A stretch of 64,000 bases of DNA from Tulasnella sp. 424 (GCA_019633425.1 WSUB01000119.1:1-64000); one strand, 5' to 3'. Positions 10,387 to 22,672 are shown, numbered from the stretch's first letter. The notes: generated by a model from the letters alone, not told the origin. A program made the numbers and translations.

Positions 10387-13300
10387 TTATCTCCGCTTCT
10401 CAGCATATTGGACATCACTCTGCTTCAATGCCTCAGCCATCTGCGACTCTCTGCGCCTCAGGCTCGACAGTTGCTCCTTCAGGATGCTACATATCCCAGC
10501 AATCAGCAAAACCCTCACCATGTTCCCATCACAACATCACTCACTCAATGTCCTTCTGCATCGCAGCAACAGCTTCCTTCGAGCCTTGCTTCTCCTGCTT
10601 CAACTTCTCCTGCAACGCATGATGCAACCTCTCCAATTCTTTGATCCTCGCAACGAACTTGTTGATCTCCTTTCGGTGATCTTCCCGCATCGCGTTCATC
10701 TCTTCGTCCTTCTTCAACAACGAATTCGCTGCGTGTGTTGCTCGACGGTCTAAGTTCGCCACTCGGGTAGCCATGCCCCGCATTTCTGCGGTAGTCAAAT
10801 CGGAGGGACTTGATGCCCCGGTCTTCTTCAGAGAGTTCAATTGCGCGGTAAGCTCTGCTACATTGGTCTGTCAACCCAAAAGTTAGAACATTATTAGCAT
10901 GGGGGAACCGCCCGCCGAGGTATGACACCACGCACCTTCGTCGCCTCCAACTCCCCTTCCTTAGCGGCATACTTCTTCCTCCAAGCATCCCTCTTCTCAG
11001 TGGCGGTCTTCAACCCAGCCTCGAAACGATCAAGCTGCTTCCAACGATAATCCAACTGCTTCCTCAAATCACTAGACGCGGAGGAGATCAAAAGGTCGAA
11101 ACGTTCAGCAATCGTGAAACCATCCCGATCAACAAATCCTTCTCGTACTTTAACTTGTCTTGGAACTTTTGCTCGATCGCCTTTGTCCGCTTCTCAAAGT
11201 CCGACGAGAGATGACTGACCGCCTTCAACCGACTCATAAGCTCTTCATGGAAGACGGGGAAGTTGGTAAGTGGGCGAGTTGTTGAGGTTGCACCCTTCTT
11301 CTGAAGGTTATGATGGCTGCATGTCAGCCTTTTCCATCCTTAAACGCATGATCGGAAACGCACCGGAGTGGTATCCAATCCTTGAATCTTGCCGATATAC
11401 TGATAAATCGTCAAGAGCAACGTATTCCGCTCAGTCAACTGATCACGATACTCCTTGTCGATGTTCTGCAGCTGGCGTTCTCCCTTCGACTGCCGCTTTT
11501 CCAGCTCGGCATTTCGAGCGCGCACTTCAGCGAGCTCCGCTTCGGTCGCCTTGGCGTGCTAGAGAAGAAAGGGTTACTTGTGAGCGTCCCGCGTCGCCAA
11601 CTCTCGAGAGCAGGCGCATAACAAAGAACCCTTACACTTTGAACGATATCCAGCTTATCCGAAACGTTCAACCGCGCTTGAGTCTGAGCAGCCAACTGAG
11701 TCGTAAGATCGCGATTTTCGGTGTGCTGTAAAAACCAAACCAACACGTCAGGACAATTCCCAGCTGGCCAACAACCTCTGGACTCACCAATCTATCCAAC
11801 GCGTTCTCCCTCTCCCTATACTTCTCCTCCCGATTGCTCAAATCCTTCTTCAGTCGTTCAATATCTTCCTCAGCCCGCACCAACTCCCTCTTGATTTTCT
11901 CCAAGTCCAACTCCAGCGCGAATCGATCAGTCGTATGACTCTCGCCCAATTTCCTCGACTCGGTTTGAATTTCCTTAAGCTCAGCCTGCAAAACGGCAAG
12001 GTCATCGTCCCGCTGGGCGACTTGCTTCCGTAGAGCGTTGATAGCAGACTCCGCATCTCGTTGTTCCTACAAGAAATTAAAATCAGCCTCAATTTCATGC
12101 TTATCAGCGTATAAAATCAGACGTACCCCTTCAAGAGTGGCAATGTCCCTCTTCCTCCGACGTTCACTGTCATCCAACTCCTTCCGATGCCGATCCTCCT
12201 GCTTTTGCAAACGTTCTTCGAGCTTCCGGACTAGGCCATGAGCTTCGTCGAGGTCACGTTTCCCGTGGACCTTAACGGCGTCGATTTCGTCCTCTAGGTC
12301 ACGGCAATGATCGTCAATTTGCTGAGAGCGGTCAGCATGGGCGATGATTTGCTGGCGACATTCTTCGTAACGATTCCGCACATCGTCGATCTCAGCTTTC
12401 CGCTCGGCGAGTTTCTATTAAGGGAGGCATCGGTAGGGTTGAGACACAAAAACCCCTTTATTGACCTGATAAGGGCAACGCACCTCCTTGAGACTCCTGA
12501 CAGTCAGCTCATGCTCTTCCATCCGATCCTCCCTCTCCTGCTTCAACCTGTCGATGATGTCGCGCTCTTCATCCAACGCCTCCTCGAGTTCCCAGATCCG
12601 CTTGCCCTGAGCATCGATTTCGGCATTGGTAGCGATCATATCCCTCTCGTGCTGCTCGGCCAAGTCGCGGAGAGCTTCTTGCTTCTCGATCTCCTTCTCT
12701 TTAATCTCACGATCGAGATGCTCCATGGCCTTTTCAGTCTGATCGAGCTGGTCTGCGAGACTGGCTTCAGCTTGCGCTCGGGCTGCTTCCGCTTTGGCCT
12801 TTTGCTCCTCAAGGACGTCGAGTTCCTATAGCGATGAGAGAGGCTGAGCTTAAACCGCCAAAGAGATCTTGGTAACCATCAAAGCTTCACTCACCCTTTC
12901 GTATTTCCGAAGAATCGACTCCTGCTCGCCAAGCCTATCGTTGGCCTCCACCTCCAGATTCTTCATCGCTGTCCTTAGCTCGTCGATTTCGTCCTCCTTC
13001 GCCTCGAGTTCGATTGTAGCAGCAGCAAGCTTATCTCGGAACTCGTTCGCGTTTTGTTCCAATGCCTCACGTTCTTCGCGTTCTTCGATAACCTCCGCAC
13101 GGCTGACGCTCCGCTCCACAGCGTCCGCTTGACGACGACGTTCAGACTCCTCGAGCTGTGCGGCCAGCTGGTCCAAGTCCTCCCGAAGGAGAGCATCCTC
13201 TTCCGCTTGGTTCTTGAGCTCGGCTTCGCAGTCGGCGAGGTGCTTCTCCAGCTCCTCATTGATCTGCTCGAGATCCTTGATACGGCGGCGAGTGCTGTCG

Positions 13301-14348
13301 CCCTCGCTCTCGTCGATCCGCTGCTGCAAGGCAACTCGAAGGTTCTCCATCTCCTCGTTCGTTTCTTCCAGTTCAACGCGCCGCCTCTCCAGCTGGTCTT
13401 CGAGGTCTGCCTGGCGTTCAAGGAGAGCACCATTATCGTCTTGCATACGCTTCAAAGTCGGGTTCGAAGAGGCGGACAATTTGGACCCTTCAGCTACTTT
13501 CAGTCGCTTCTTGAGTTCCCGAATCTCTTCGTCCTTTTCATCCAACTCCCTTTCGAACCTCTCAATGACGGCGGCATTGGGACCTCTTGCTGACCGTTCT
13601 CGCTCCCGTTCGTGAAGCTCGGAAAGCTCCTTCTCGAGTTCAAGAACAAGCTTCTTCAGCTTTTTGATCTCTGCCCCACGAGCGTGGACTTCGACTTTTA
13701 GTCGGACGTTGGCCTTGAACGTCGCCTCCATGTGTTCGGGAGCCATTTCGGTCAAACGTTCCTCTAAGAAGTGTACCTTCATTTTCAGACTGAAGTTGTC
13801 CTTCTTCATCATGTCAATGAGCTATATTGCAACGATGAAACCCCCGTCAGAAACCAAGCCATGCAGAACCACAAGACGTAAAGACCGCGACCTGCCTTCT
13901 CCTGCTCGCGTAGTGTCATCTGCCCTTTCGGAGGTGCCCCTAAGCTCGCTCTCCCCCGCTTCCGTACATCCGCGACATCGTCTCCCAGAAGACTCTTCTT
14001 ATCCCGGACGGGAGTGTCAAGGGCACTATCGTCCAACGCGGTCGAAGTGTCTGCATCGGTTACGAACGATCGCATGCCTCTGGACATCGTATCCATGCTC
14101 GCGCTTGGACTTGGGGGTCCACTGGTATACTCGGACGGGATCCTCGAGAATGCGTGACGTGACTTGTTTGTATTCCCTCTATTGGGTATTGGTTGTGGGC
14201 CTGGGCGTTTGGATAGAACCCCTGGATTGGACGAAGGTGGCGTGAACGCGTCGAGTTCTGGAATATCGGATAAAGAGGAAGATGAAATGTCGACGTTGTC
14301 TTTGCTAGCAGCTTTGCCGGTCAAGGCAGCGAGGCTGCCGCTACTCAT
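10387..14348 (-). CDS. CM1-domain coiled-coil protein (Mto1/Pcp1/centrosomin-like gamma-tubulin complex recruiter)
   Basis: Eleven exons join in frame: 14348-13896, 13821-12895, 12825-12484, 12414-12127, 12066-11788, 11725-11636, 11558-11364, 11300-11149, 11071-10936, 10867-10545, 10486-10387 (3,285 nt, 1,094 residues). The first 140 residues are Ser/Pro-rich and disordered. Residues about 145-180 read TLREQEKLIDMMKKDNFSL then KMKVHFLEERL, the centrosomin N-terminal motif 1 (CM1), which in known proteins binds the gamma-tubulin complex. The remaining 900 residues are almost unbroken coiled coil rich in E, K, R, L and D. It should act at the spindle pole body or other microtubule-organising centres. 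The first intron interrupts the CM1 motif and requires a GC-AG splice site (AAG|GCAGGT). The C-terminus is basic (EKRR). Family assignment rests on the CM1 motif; which orthologue (Mto1 or Pcp1 type) is not resolved. Confidence 0.85.
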
Positions 14349-14812
14349 TCTGAGTGTTAGTTGATGTTCGGCAGGTTTGAGGTTGGACTGTTGACCCTTT
14401 GCGCCGCTCTCACGCGTCCAACTTCTCCGTTTTGTTTTGACGATCCCAGCACCTAACCCTCAATACGGCCATACGCGACCTACTTGATGCCCACAATTGC
14501 TGAGCAGCGCGCTCGTGCTAGATCTATAAAAGTGGAAATATCAAAATCTTGTCATCCTGACTCTACCGGCAGTCGGGCGAGCCCTTCAGTTCTGGCGGTC
14601 TTGCTTGGAATGTCTCTACCCAAAATCAGGACCACACGACGAGAGTTCCCTATATGTCTAGACCAAAGCGATTCTGGCCCAAGCTTGGCAACCGCCCGGA
14701 CCGACTGCCTCGACCTGGTCGGGTTGGATGATGCACCGCGGTTGATGATATATATCTGCCTCCCCCAACAGCGAATTACCATCAATCATCATTCCCAAGT
14801 CTCACACTCGCA
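14349..14812. promoter_or_regulatory. Divergent promoter region with TATA box
   Basis: 464 bp between the starts of the CM1 protein (minus) and the acidic protein (plus). A TATA element (GATGATATATATCTG) lies at about 14742-14756, some 60 bases before the plus-strand ATG at 14813, followed by a pyrimidine/CAAT-rich leader. This is a typical basidiomycete core promoter for the plus-strand gene. Confidence 0.6.
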
Positions 14813-15703
14813 ATGGCACGCTCAGTCCTCTCTCTCCGCAACCGCTCTAACTCGTACGATGCACCGACTCGGTGCCGCCCAAACCGCACCGTTGAAGTAG
14901 AGGACGACATCTGCAGTCTTTCAGAAACCCTCTCCCGTGTTTCGTTCTATCCTTCTCCAGAACCAAATTTAGAAGACGATCACTATGACCCTGAGCCTTC
15001 CTCTCCACCGCGGTCTTCAGATAACTTGAGCCTTCATCCCCTATCGACACCGTTCTCAGACCTCTCCACCCTTTCTCGCCGCACGCCCTATACCTTCGAG
15101 GACGTCGAATCCACATTTGCGTACGGCCGTAGAATGTCCCTCGAGACTTCTTCCATTGCTTCGATACCAGAGGAAGAGGAGTGCGAGAACGACGACTGGT
15201 CCAGCGAATCCGAGGGGTCAGGGGATGACGTGGATGGATCGTTCACCATCGTATCGTTGGAGGAAGTCTCATTCCCTTCTCTCAACGACTCGTCGTGGGC
15301 GAGAGTGGTACCAGGACAATTGGATTACGCGGAAGAGGAACAAGGACGCCTGGATTACTACAGCCATCACCGTTATCATGCCGAGGACGATTACTCCCAA
15401 CCGTCTGATCCAGAGCACGACACTCAACGCTTCGCACCTTCCCAAAGAACCCTCCCGACTTGGTCACAATCTAGCCCATACGCGTCGTACCTCGCCCATA
15501 TCAAGAGGCGCTCTGAGGAGGCTCAGCAACGCGAGGCCGAAAATATGGTGCTGCGGTACCAGATGGCCGTCGCTGATGCTATTCTTAACCGTTTGCGTCG
15601 GCAGCCAAAACGCAGGGCGATCCCGCGTGTCTTACTCGCGAGAGACTCTCCAGAAAGGACGTATGTCAGCAGCCCGCTTGCGACGGAGGTACTATGCTCT
15701 TAA
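14813..15703 (+). CDS. Acidic Ser-rich protein of unknown function
   Basis: Single-exon frame of 296 codons starting at ATG 14813, preceded by a good TATA box. The protein is polar and probably largely disordered: Ser/Pro/Asp/Glu-rich, with an acidic patch around residues 118-145 (PEEEECENDD, SGDDVDGS), Tyr/His-rich residues 190-205, and a short amphipathic basic helix near the end (KRRSEEAQQREAENMVLRY, then LNRLRRQPKRRA). No known domain is recognised. No signal peptide or membrane segment. Function is unknown; the acidic region plus basic helix would fit a nuclear protein but this is only inference. Confidence 0.65.
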   Translation: MARSVLSLRNRSNSYDAPTRCRPNRTVEVEDDICSLSETLSRVSFYPSPEPNLEDDHYDPEPSSPPRSSDNLSLHPLSTPFSDLSTLSRRTPYTFEDVESTFAYGRRMSLETSSIASIPEEEECENDDWSSESEGSGDDVDGSFTIVSLEEVSFPSLNDSSWARVVPGQLDYAEEEQGRLDYYSHHRYHAEDDYSQPSDPEHDTQRFAPSQRTLPTWSQSSPYASYLAHIKRRSEEAQQREAENMVLRYQMAVADAILNRLRRQPKRRAIPRVLLARDSPERTYVSSPLATEVLCS

Positions 15704-16079
15704 TTCCCCAGATTTCCGTCTTCATCCTGTATCACTAGACACTTGTCGTGTAGCTCTAGACTTCCCTAGTTCTCTCCATAATTAAGTTTTGCTCCTAATG
15801 ACGAGCACATTCATCTTCTCTTGGGGTTGGAATACCTATCGACAGGGTTTGCGGCGCCCGGCTCGTTCAGAAACAATGTCTATTGGACAGGAAAAGTAAA
15901 GTCCAAGTGCATAATTAGGCGGAAAGAGAGTCCGATAGAAAGGATGTAAACTGAAAGCTGGGTGGATGGATGTAATGAAGTGGGGAAAATGTAATTGCTA
16001 AAGACAGATAGGTTAAGATGGGTCATGTGAGAGCAGGTAAGTTCCAGATCTACACACACAGAGCTAACGGCTCTAACTT
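15704..16079. other. Convergent intergenic region
   Basis: 3' flanks of the acidic protein and of the secreted protein; no gene or repeat seen. Confidence 0.5.
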
Positions 16080-16693
16080 CTAGAGCAAGTGAACAAGCTG
16101 AGCTCCTCCAACAACGATCGCAGCTAGTGTGCCAACCAATGCGATGCCCGATTCAACGGTTCTGAACCCAGCCGCATGGTAGTTGTCGTCTGGACCAAGT
16201 TGTTGGCCAGCAGCATTCGTCTGTCCCGGATAGGGTGCAACAGAGTTCGGGTCAACTGTCGTGGCTGGAGCAGCTGGGTAGGTTGTTGATGGCGTTGAGC
16301 TAGCACTGGCGGCTCCAGAGGCGGCTCCAGATGCTTGAGATGCTCCAACAGTGACTACTCCTCCATTTGAGACGGCTTGGGATCCTCCAACCGTAACAAC
16401 CGTGCCCCCATTGCCCGAAGCTGATGCTCCACCTGTAGCTGCAGGCGATGCGCCGCCAACGGTCACTGTGATCGGAATCGGAACGGACACGGTCGCAAGA
16501 ACGCGATTCCCTGTGAATGTAATTGCTTGGGAGAATGATGTTGAAACGATTACTGATTGAGAAGCTGCTTGCTGAGAAAGTGCCAGCAGGAGAATCGTGC
16601 TGAGAAGACCTGAACCCGAAGCAACTCTGTCAGACTCGGTAAAAAATGAACTCTTTTGAATAGGTTAATCGTACTTCGTATTAAGGAGTGCAT
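16080..16693 (-). CDS. Secreted, probably GPI-anchored, Ser/Ala/Gly-rich small protein
   Basis: Two exons join in frame: 16693-16675 (ATG plus six codons) and 16609-16080, giving 182 residues. The split start is supported because it creates a perfect signal peptide, MHSLIRSLLSTILLLALSQQ, with cleavage near AAS. After a short beta-rich stretch (VIVSTSFSQAITFTGNRVL, VPIPITVTVGG) the protein is a low-complexity Gly/Ser/Ala/Thr/Val region with four VTVGG/VTVGA-type repeats, then a Pro/Asn region and a hydrophobic C-terminal tail (GIALVGTLAAIVVGGAQLV) ending LL, as in GPI-anchored proteins. It is likely a cell-surface protein exposed outside the cell. The family is not known; such proteins are common in basidiomycetes. 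Confidence 0.7.
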
Positions 16694-16905
16694 GTTAACA
16701 GTTCGTAAAAAGGCGAAAAGGTCACACCGAAGTGGAAAGGATTTTGAAGAGTGAAGAGGATGAGAAAGGAGAAATCGGCAGGGGCAGTCCAGCACGCAAT
16801 TCGCGCGGTTTACCTCAAGAAATTCGATTTCGTCCTCAACGACCGCCGGCAAGCAAGCGCTGCCCCATCTTCAGCGTCCACTTACGCTACTCATCCTCCT
16901 TCAAG
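16694..16905. promoter_or_regulatory. Short bidirectional promoter (secreted protein / PAF1)
   Basis: Only 212 bp separate the ATG of the secreted protein (minus) from the ATG of PAF1 (plus), so both must be driven from this interval. No clear TATA box is visible. Confidence 0.5.
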
Positions 16906-18552
16906 ATGTCGAGCAAGTCCCAGCTGGACCTGCTCGTTCGTGTACGATATGTTAACCCACTGCCCCCGCCACCCTACCCGCCGAAGCTACTCAACATTCC
17001 AACTGACCCCAAGCGTTTCGCTCGCGCCGAATTCACGCAATCCATGTCAAACGAGACACCACTACCGATGGTAGTAGACGCAGAAATGGGCATGCCGCTG
17101 GATTTGAGCCAGTTCGATTCCCTGTGGGATGGGTCAAGCACGACAGCAGGTCTGGTTAACTTGTTCCTTCTACATCACGCCTTGGAACTGAGGAGATATT
17201 GGCTTAGATCCTTTGAACGTGGAGAATCCTCCTCCAATCGACCCAAGAGACTTGTTCATGCTTGAGGGCGCTTCTGGAGGGCCGGCTCCTGGTTCATCGA
17301 ATGGAATAAACGTCTCATGGCTCCGAAAGACTGAGTATCTCAGTCGTATCGACTCGGGATCGTTTAGGCACACTCCTTCAACCCATGATATGTAAGTTCC
17401 TTACACATCTACGGACTTTGAATCTCCCCTGACCACGACCCTGCTAGGAAACCAGCTATGGACGTTCCAGTCGATACATCTATTCCTGCCCAAATACTCT
17501 CGATTGAGCGAACTTTCCCCCCGGCAGACCAAGAAACCATTGACCTTACAAAGCTTAAACATCCTACCAAACCGGACGTTACCGCTGTTGAAACCTATGA
17601 ATTCTTACCCGACTCCGACCTCTGGGCAAACATGTACGACGTGTTCCGCTTTGCAGAGCGGCCGGGAGAGAGACCATTAGATGTGAGTGTTGAGATAAAT
17701 GGACTAAATATGTCAGAGCTGACGTTTTTTCTTGGGATTCAACAGCAATCAGATCCTCGATTGGACTGCGCGATCCTTCGGCCTCAGGAGAGCGACGGAG
17801 AACACTTCCTTAGCTTTTACCTTCCTAAAGAAGACGCCGAGGCTGAAGAATACAAGGCTCTGCGAAGGGAAGGCGATAACGACATGGAAGACAAACCAGT
17901 ACGGAACTCCCGAACTCACCGCCATCCGATTATGGCTGACACCTGCCCACTGAACCTCGTTAGACGATTCCTTTCCATTGGGTTCGAGATTACGAAACTT
18001 CTCGGGTCGAACAAGATATACCAAACGAAGTCCTGTTGGTTTTGGATGACTTGGACGAAAACAGCAATAGCGCAAGGGTATCCACGCATGAGATCAAGGG
18101 TGCTTACTACATGAATATCTCCCGAAAGATCACGTTGAAGAAGAGACGAGTCAATGTAAGCTCCACCCTGGTTTGACCTTCTTGAGCAAAACCGCATTAC
18201 TGACGATGTTGCCCCCAAGAAATACGATGCTCCGTTGGCGGACAAGATTGACATCTTCCAGATATCTCATGTGCCATTTACGTCCGAGGAAGAAGCTGAG
18301 CGAGCCGAAACACTGGGTATGGTCCACGATCCAGACTGGCTGGCAAAAGGCAAGGAGGCACAAGAAGGTGAGTTGTCTGCGGCGCAGCCAGACCATCCAA
18401 TTGACCTCGTTCCCTTATCTCGCATTCCAGCCAAAGAGAAGGCCGAGGCAGACATATTCGGAAATGGTACCGATGCAGATGGAGAAGGAGATGAGGATAT
18501 GCCTGCTCCGGCTCGTACCAATGGTGTTCACGATAATATGGATGAGGATTGA
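16906..18552 (+). CDS. PAF1: RNA polymerase II-associated factor 1 (Paf1 complex subunit)
   Basis: Six exons join in frame: 16906-17149, 17208-17391, 17448-17682, 17746-17898, 17964-18155, 18220-18552 (446 residues). Paf1 signatures in order: LLVRVRYVNPLPPPPYPPKL, NIPTDPKRFARAEF, NETPLPMVVDAEMGMPLDL, ENPPPIDPRDLFML, DPRLDCAILRPQESDGEHF, VRDYETSR, EVLLVLDDL, YYMNISRKITLKKRRVN. The C-terminus is acidic (DGEGDEDMP). The protein is a core subunit of the Paf1 elongation complex, which links RNA polymerase II to histone H2B ubiquitination and H3K4/K36 methylation. The intron at 17683-17745 is a multiple of three and can be read through, but consensus splice sites and the family alignment support its removal. 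The N-terminal Leu-Val-Arg-Val start matches orthologues. Confidence 0.95.
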
Positions 18553-19410
18553 GCGGGGAACTTGGCACCCAACATAAGCCCCGGCCCGAGATCACCGATA
18601 ATAATTTGAGCGATTTCCGACGCCGCTTAACTCCAAACTTGCAAGCCACCTTAGCACAAAGAGATGGGACCTCCCTTCACCTCACTCTCTTTAATGGAAC
18701 AGAACATTCTTTGTTCGGACTTGTTTGCACACGTCGGATACACGTTTGCCCGCGGACTGCTGTGTGGTCACCGCCGTCGTCCAGAGCTACACCAATAAAA
18801 TTCTTTCGGTTCACCCTTGATTAGTTAGACTCCGCGCCATGCTGCAGCTTTGGGAAAGACGGCGGCCGTTACGTAATGCGCAATGCCATGACAGAATGCG
18901 TTAGCTAAACTCAAGACAGGGCCCTTCGAGCAACCGGACAATGGCGAATCTTCGACAAACAACGATCTTGCTTCAACCACCACCACCACAACCACCCTTC
19001 ATACTACCTTCAGCATCTACTCTCAGAAGCCTAACGGAAAGCAGCAGGCACGACTAGCAACAAAGCCATCCCGATTGCCGTGTCCGGGTGGAGCCGCAGG
19101 GAACGAGGCAGTGCGAACCATCCAGCAGGTCACATCGCCTAGATCGCGAACCCTACACTTGTTCACTGTCTACAAATACTGTGGCAGGTTTTGGAGAAGG
19201 ATAGTAGAAGAGATTACAACCACCAAAAGTACGCCCTGATTTTTTTTTGGTGAGCTTTGTTATTTTTCCTAGAGTTCAACCGGGCTGCCGATGTTCCTCC
19301 ATCCGGTTCGGCAGGCACGCCAAGTACTGATCGCCGCTGCCTTTTCTTCACAGACTAAATCACCAAGCTAAAAGACTGCTTCGACTACACGAGACCTCCC
19401 GCCCAACTCA
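18553..19410. other. Intergenic, no supported gene
   Basis: 3' flank of PAF1 and 5' flank of the proline-rich protein. Contains a CCACCACCACCACAACCACC microsatellite-like run near 18977-18996 and a pyrimidine-rich leader at 19230-19400. No coding region found. Confidence 0.4.
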
Positions 19411-20148
19411 ATGTCGCGGAACAAAGGGTATGTCTATGTCTCCAAGAATAGGGTCAGTATCTTGATGGCTCGTTTAGACGTAATACCAAGACTTCGAATT
19501 TCGCTGACCGGCGGCCTTTCATTCACACATGCCGATCGTGCAGGTCGAGCGCCCACAATTTCGACCAAGGTCATCATCAGAAGTTTCTCTAAAGGAGCGA
19601 AACAGCTTCCACCAAGACCGCCAAGATGGTATGAGATCCCCTCCTCGCGAAAAGACGCCACCCCCTCCTGTTCCCCCTGTTCCACCTCTGCCTCCACCAC
19701 CGCCCACCGGTGCAAGCGTCCAAACTCCTCCGCCTCAAAGAATTCCGTCTCCGGAGGTTGATAGAGGGTTCTACTCGTCCGCCGATGTGTACTCTCATGG
19801 TCGATTACCGCTGGAACCCCCGTGGTCTCGACCAGACCCATTGCCAAAGTACAAGTCTATTGGGACGCCGAAAGAGGAGAAACGGATATTCGTGCGACTC
19901 GACGATGACCCTCGTACTGCTACACCTTCCTCTGACGGTAAGACTGTGTCTACGTCCGTATCGCCTAGCTCGGATAGCGCTAGCCCTACCGAGGTCGGTG
20001 GCTGTTTTTGTGTGGTTCATATCAGCGGTGGTGCTCATCCAGATCTCCCCGATAGTCTCAGAAATCCGCGCCTAAGAGACGCAATACGTTGAAGAAGAAA
20101 GCTCCAAAAATATTCTCCAGACGAAAAGAGGAAGTCCCGATACTCTAA
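19411..20148 (+). CDS. Proline-rich protein of unknown function
   Basis: Three exons join in frame: 19411-19452, 19544-19993, 20062-20148 (192 residues). The donor GTCAGT at 19453 and acceptors GTGCAG and TCTCAG agree with the frame change between segments. The protein has a Pro block (TPPPPVPPVPPLPPPPP at about residues 60-76), Ser/Thr/Pro-rich surroundings and a strongly basic C-terminus (KRRNTLKKKAPKIFSRRK). There is no signal peptide or membrane segment. The Pro block could bind SH3, WW or profilin domains, but no family is recognised. An alternative shorter model would start at ATG 19529. Confidence 0.6.
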
Positions 20149-20523
20149 CATGATCCTTCGGCGCTTTGTCCGCAGGTGGCGTCTGCCTGTGCACCGCCTC
20201 CTCACTGTAGATACATTCAACCCCACAATCCATAATAGTTCTCTCTTCTTTTCAACACTGTCATCCTCATTTCGGCCTGTTTTGACTTACTCATGGACTT
20301 ACTTCCTTCTTGATCCCTTCACATTATGCCGCGGCCAGGCGCTAATTGCACCCTTATGTTGACAATACTCAAGTGAACAATATATATCATGGACATTCCT
20401 CTATCCCGCGAATGGAAAGATGTGGGAGGCCCGGCACCCACGTAGGATAGATATACGGAACGCGGAATAGCAGATCCCTCTAACACGTATGGGGGTATGT
20501 ACATTCAAAACCGTTCTCAACAC
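20149..20523. other. Convergent intergenic region
   Basis: 3' flanks of the proline-rich gene and the GH43 gene; nothing recognised. Confidence 0.5.
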
Positions 20524-22194
20524 TTATGAGACTGGAACCATTATACGATCAATATCAGCCACCCATCCACCGCTCACTCCAACCACCTGGACAGTGTTTG
20601 AGCTTCCAGAGTTTAGGTTGACGTGCAAGGTCGACGATCCAGGAGTGTTTCCGTCGGTCGTGGGCAGGAAGGCGATGCGTTGAGTTTGCCCGTTGACCGT
20701 GATATCCGCAAAGCGCTGAGTGGTATCGCCGTTCTAGAACAGAAAGAACCAAAGTGAGTCATCAATATTGTGCAGCCACTCATTCCCAAAGAGGCCTGGT
20801 TTACCTCGTGTTTGATCCGAATGGTCGTCTTCGTACTGGCGTTGCTGCTGACAGCGCCGAACTTGATGATACCGTTTGAGCTTCCTCCAAGGTACCCTGC
20901 CGCTTGGGTTCCCGAACATCCGCTGCAGCTGACTGCTTTGGCTCCGTTGCTCAAAGTGGCGCTCTCGCCTTCGTACGAGTTTTCGGAGGGTCCGCCGCTC
21001 CATGTGCCGGTGTTGGGATCGATGACCCAGTTGACGTAGTTAGTGTTCATAGATGCTGTGGTTCCGCTGATGGTCAACGGGAGCCAGATGTATGAGCTTC
21101 GCATCAAGTTTGACGAGAACCAGCGATCTGGTGGGCATGGAGTTGAGCGCATGTATATTCTAGAGGTTGCGCTAGGAGAATCTCACCTCCCATATACACA
21201 AAGCTGTTTCCGACTTGGAGGATGAATGTCGTTTGAGAGTCGTAGGTGCGCGTTCCTGAAGGTGCAAAGGTCTGTGGCAAAGAGCATCAGGTCACTCGAA
21301 TGTCGTCATCTTTAGGAGGTTAGCTCCAACCTTCCAGCTTGACCACGGACCAGCCAGATTGGTCGCAGTGGTGTAAATATTGTCGTTCGTATCCCAGCCG
21401 GTCAAGTGCGAGGCGAACATGAAGTAAACCCCGTTAACTTTGACCATGGCGGGGGCTTCGAAGTCGGCGCTCGTTCCGAAATTGTAAGTTGCGGAGGCGA
21501 CGTCGAGATAGTCGGATGTCAGCTTGTCAATGCGCAGACCATTTTGGCGCTAAATGCAACCGGTGTGAGCTGCCACGTGAAGTACCGATCGAGAAGAGAG
21601 ACACGTACATCTTCGGTCAGAAGGTATCCGGTACCATCCGTGTCCTTGAACAGACCCATGTCTCGAGACTGGAATCCTAGAGGCTGGAAGCTCCTGATAT
21701 AGTTGTACGACCCGCAGATAGACGACGACGTCGCTACGCCGACTTTCGCCTCGCCGTAATTTGAACTATCGACGTGCATCCACATAACCCACTGGTTTGA
21801 TGCGGCGTTCCAAATAACCTTGGGTCGTTCTATGACACGATTGGGACCGAGGTCTCCGCTGGCTTGGAGAGTAAGGAGGTTGTTCACAAAAGTCCATTGG
21901 ACAAGGTCGGGGGAGCTATAACAGCTCACAGCCTGGAAGGCTGAGCCATTTTCCTTGTTCTCCCCGACTAAAAGGCGCGAACATTGTTAGCAGCGTTCAT
22001 ATGACGAGGTGAGATAGGATTAACATACTGAGATAGTAGAGACCGTTGACCTTTGTGACTGACCCGCCGTGGGCTTGGACGTGCTTCCCCGTATTGGTGG
22101 CCGTCCAGGTTGCTCCCGGAATTATTTGCAAACTTCCATAAGCGGAGGCCGCAAACAAAGCAGCGAACAGAGGGGATTTCGTGATGAAACGCAT
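20524..22194 (-). CDS. Secreted GH43 exo-beta-1,3-galactanase with CBM35
   Basis: Six exons join in frame: 22194-22029, 21967-21609, 21549-21331, 21271-21187, 21127-20805, 20733-20524 (453 residues). A signal peptide (MRFITKSPLFAALFAASAYG) precedes a five-bladed propeller domain of the GH43_24 galactan 1,3-beta-galactosidase type: AHGGSVTKVNGLYYL, VSCYSSPDLVQW, VIERPKVIWN, WMHVDSSNYGEAKVGVA, SADFEAPAMVKVNGVYF, FASHLTGWDTNDN, TYDSQTTFIL, VYMGDRW. The last 125 residues resemble a CBM35 beta-sandwich (YEGESATLSNGAK, GYLGGSSNGIIKF, GGWVADIDRIMV). In this subfamily the Glu in the ERP and FEAP segments act in catalysis and a Gln replaces the usual base Asp; the Gln in YDSQTTF fits. It would release galactose from arabinogalactan side chains in plant litter or cell walls. 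Confidence 0.9.
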
Positions 22195-22672
22195 TTGAGG
22201 GGGGAGTTGGAAATCTCTTTCACGAGAGCCCAACTTGAAGTTAAGAAACCATTCTTATAAGGATCCCTCAACTCTCCGAGGAAGACGGACGTGACCAGCA
22301 TGCGAAACCGTTGCCTAGGCGTGGATGGGCATCGTTTCTGTTCTTGGGAATTCCAAACGAATAGGAAGACCTACCAAACCCGCAATGCCACCGAGCTTTC
22401 GAGGACTTGGCTTCCAGGGCTCAAATTCGGGAGATCCCGCAGAAAAGGAACCTTCCCTTGTACGCTTCTAAGTTCAAAAATATGCAGCCCCATTGCCAAG
22501 CGGGCCGCCGGGTTGCGAGGCTCGTTGCTAGCGGAAATCACGGGTGGTGGGAGGGAAAGATCGACCATTGTTTTGACTTTGCACGGTCCCGGGTGGGTTC
22601 TTGTTTGGCTACCAATCTGGACTGTGAACGAATTCTTTCCCATCCCGCCATTCTTCGCCCCCTACACCAGCG
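22195..22672. promoter_or_regulatory. Divergent intergenic region (GH43 / Rap1-like)
   Basis: 478 bp between two divergent ATGs; a TTATAAGG TATA-like element lies at about 22254-22261, suitably placed upstream of the minus-strand GH43 start. No gene inside. Confidence 0.45.
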
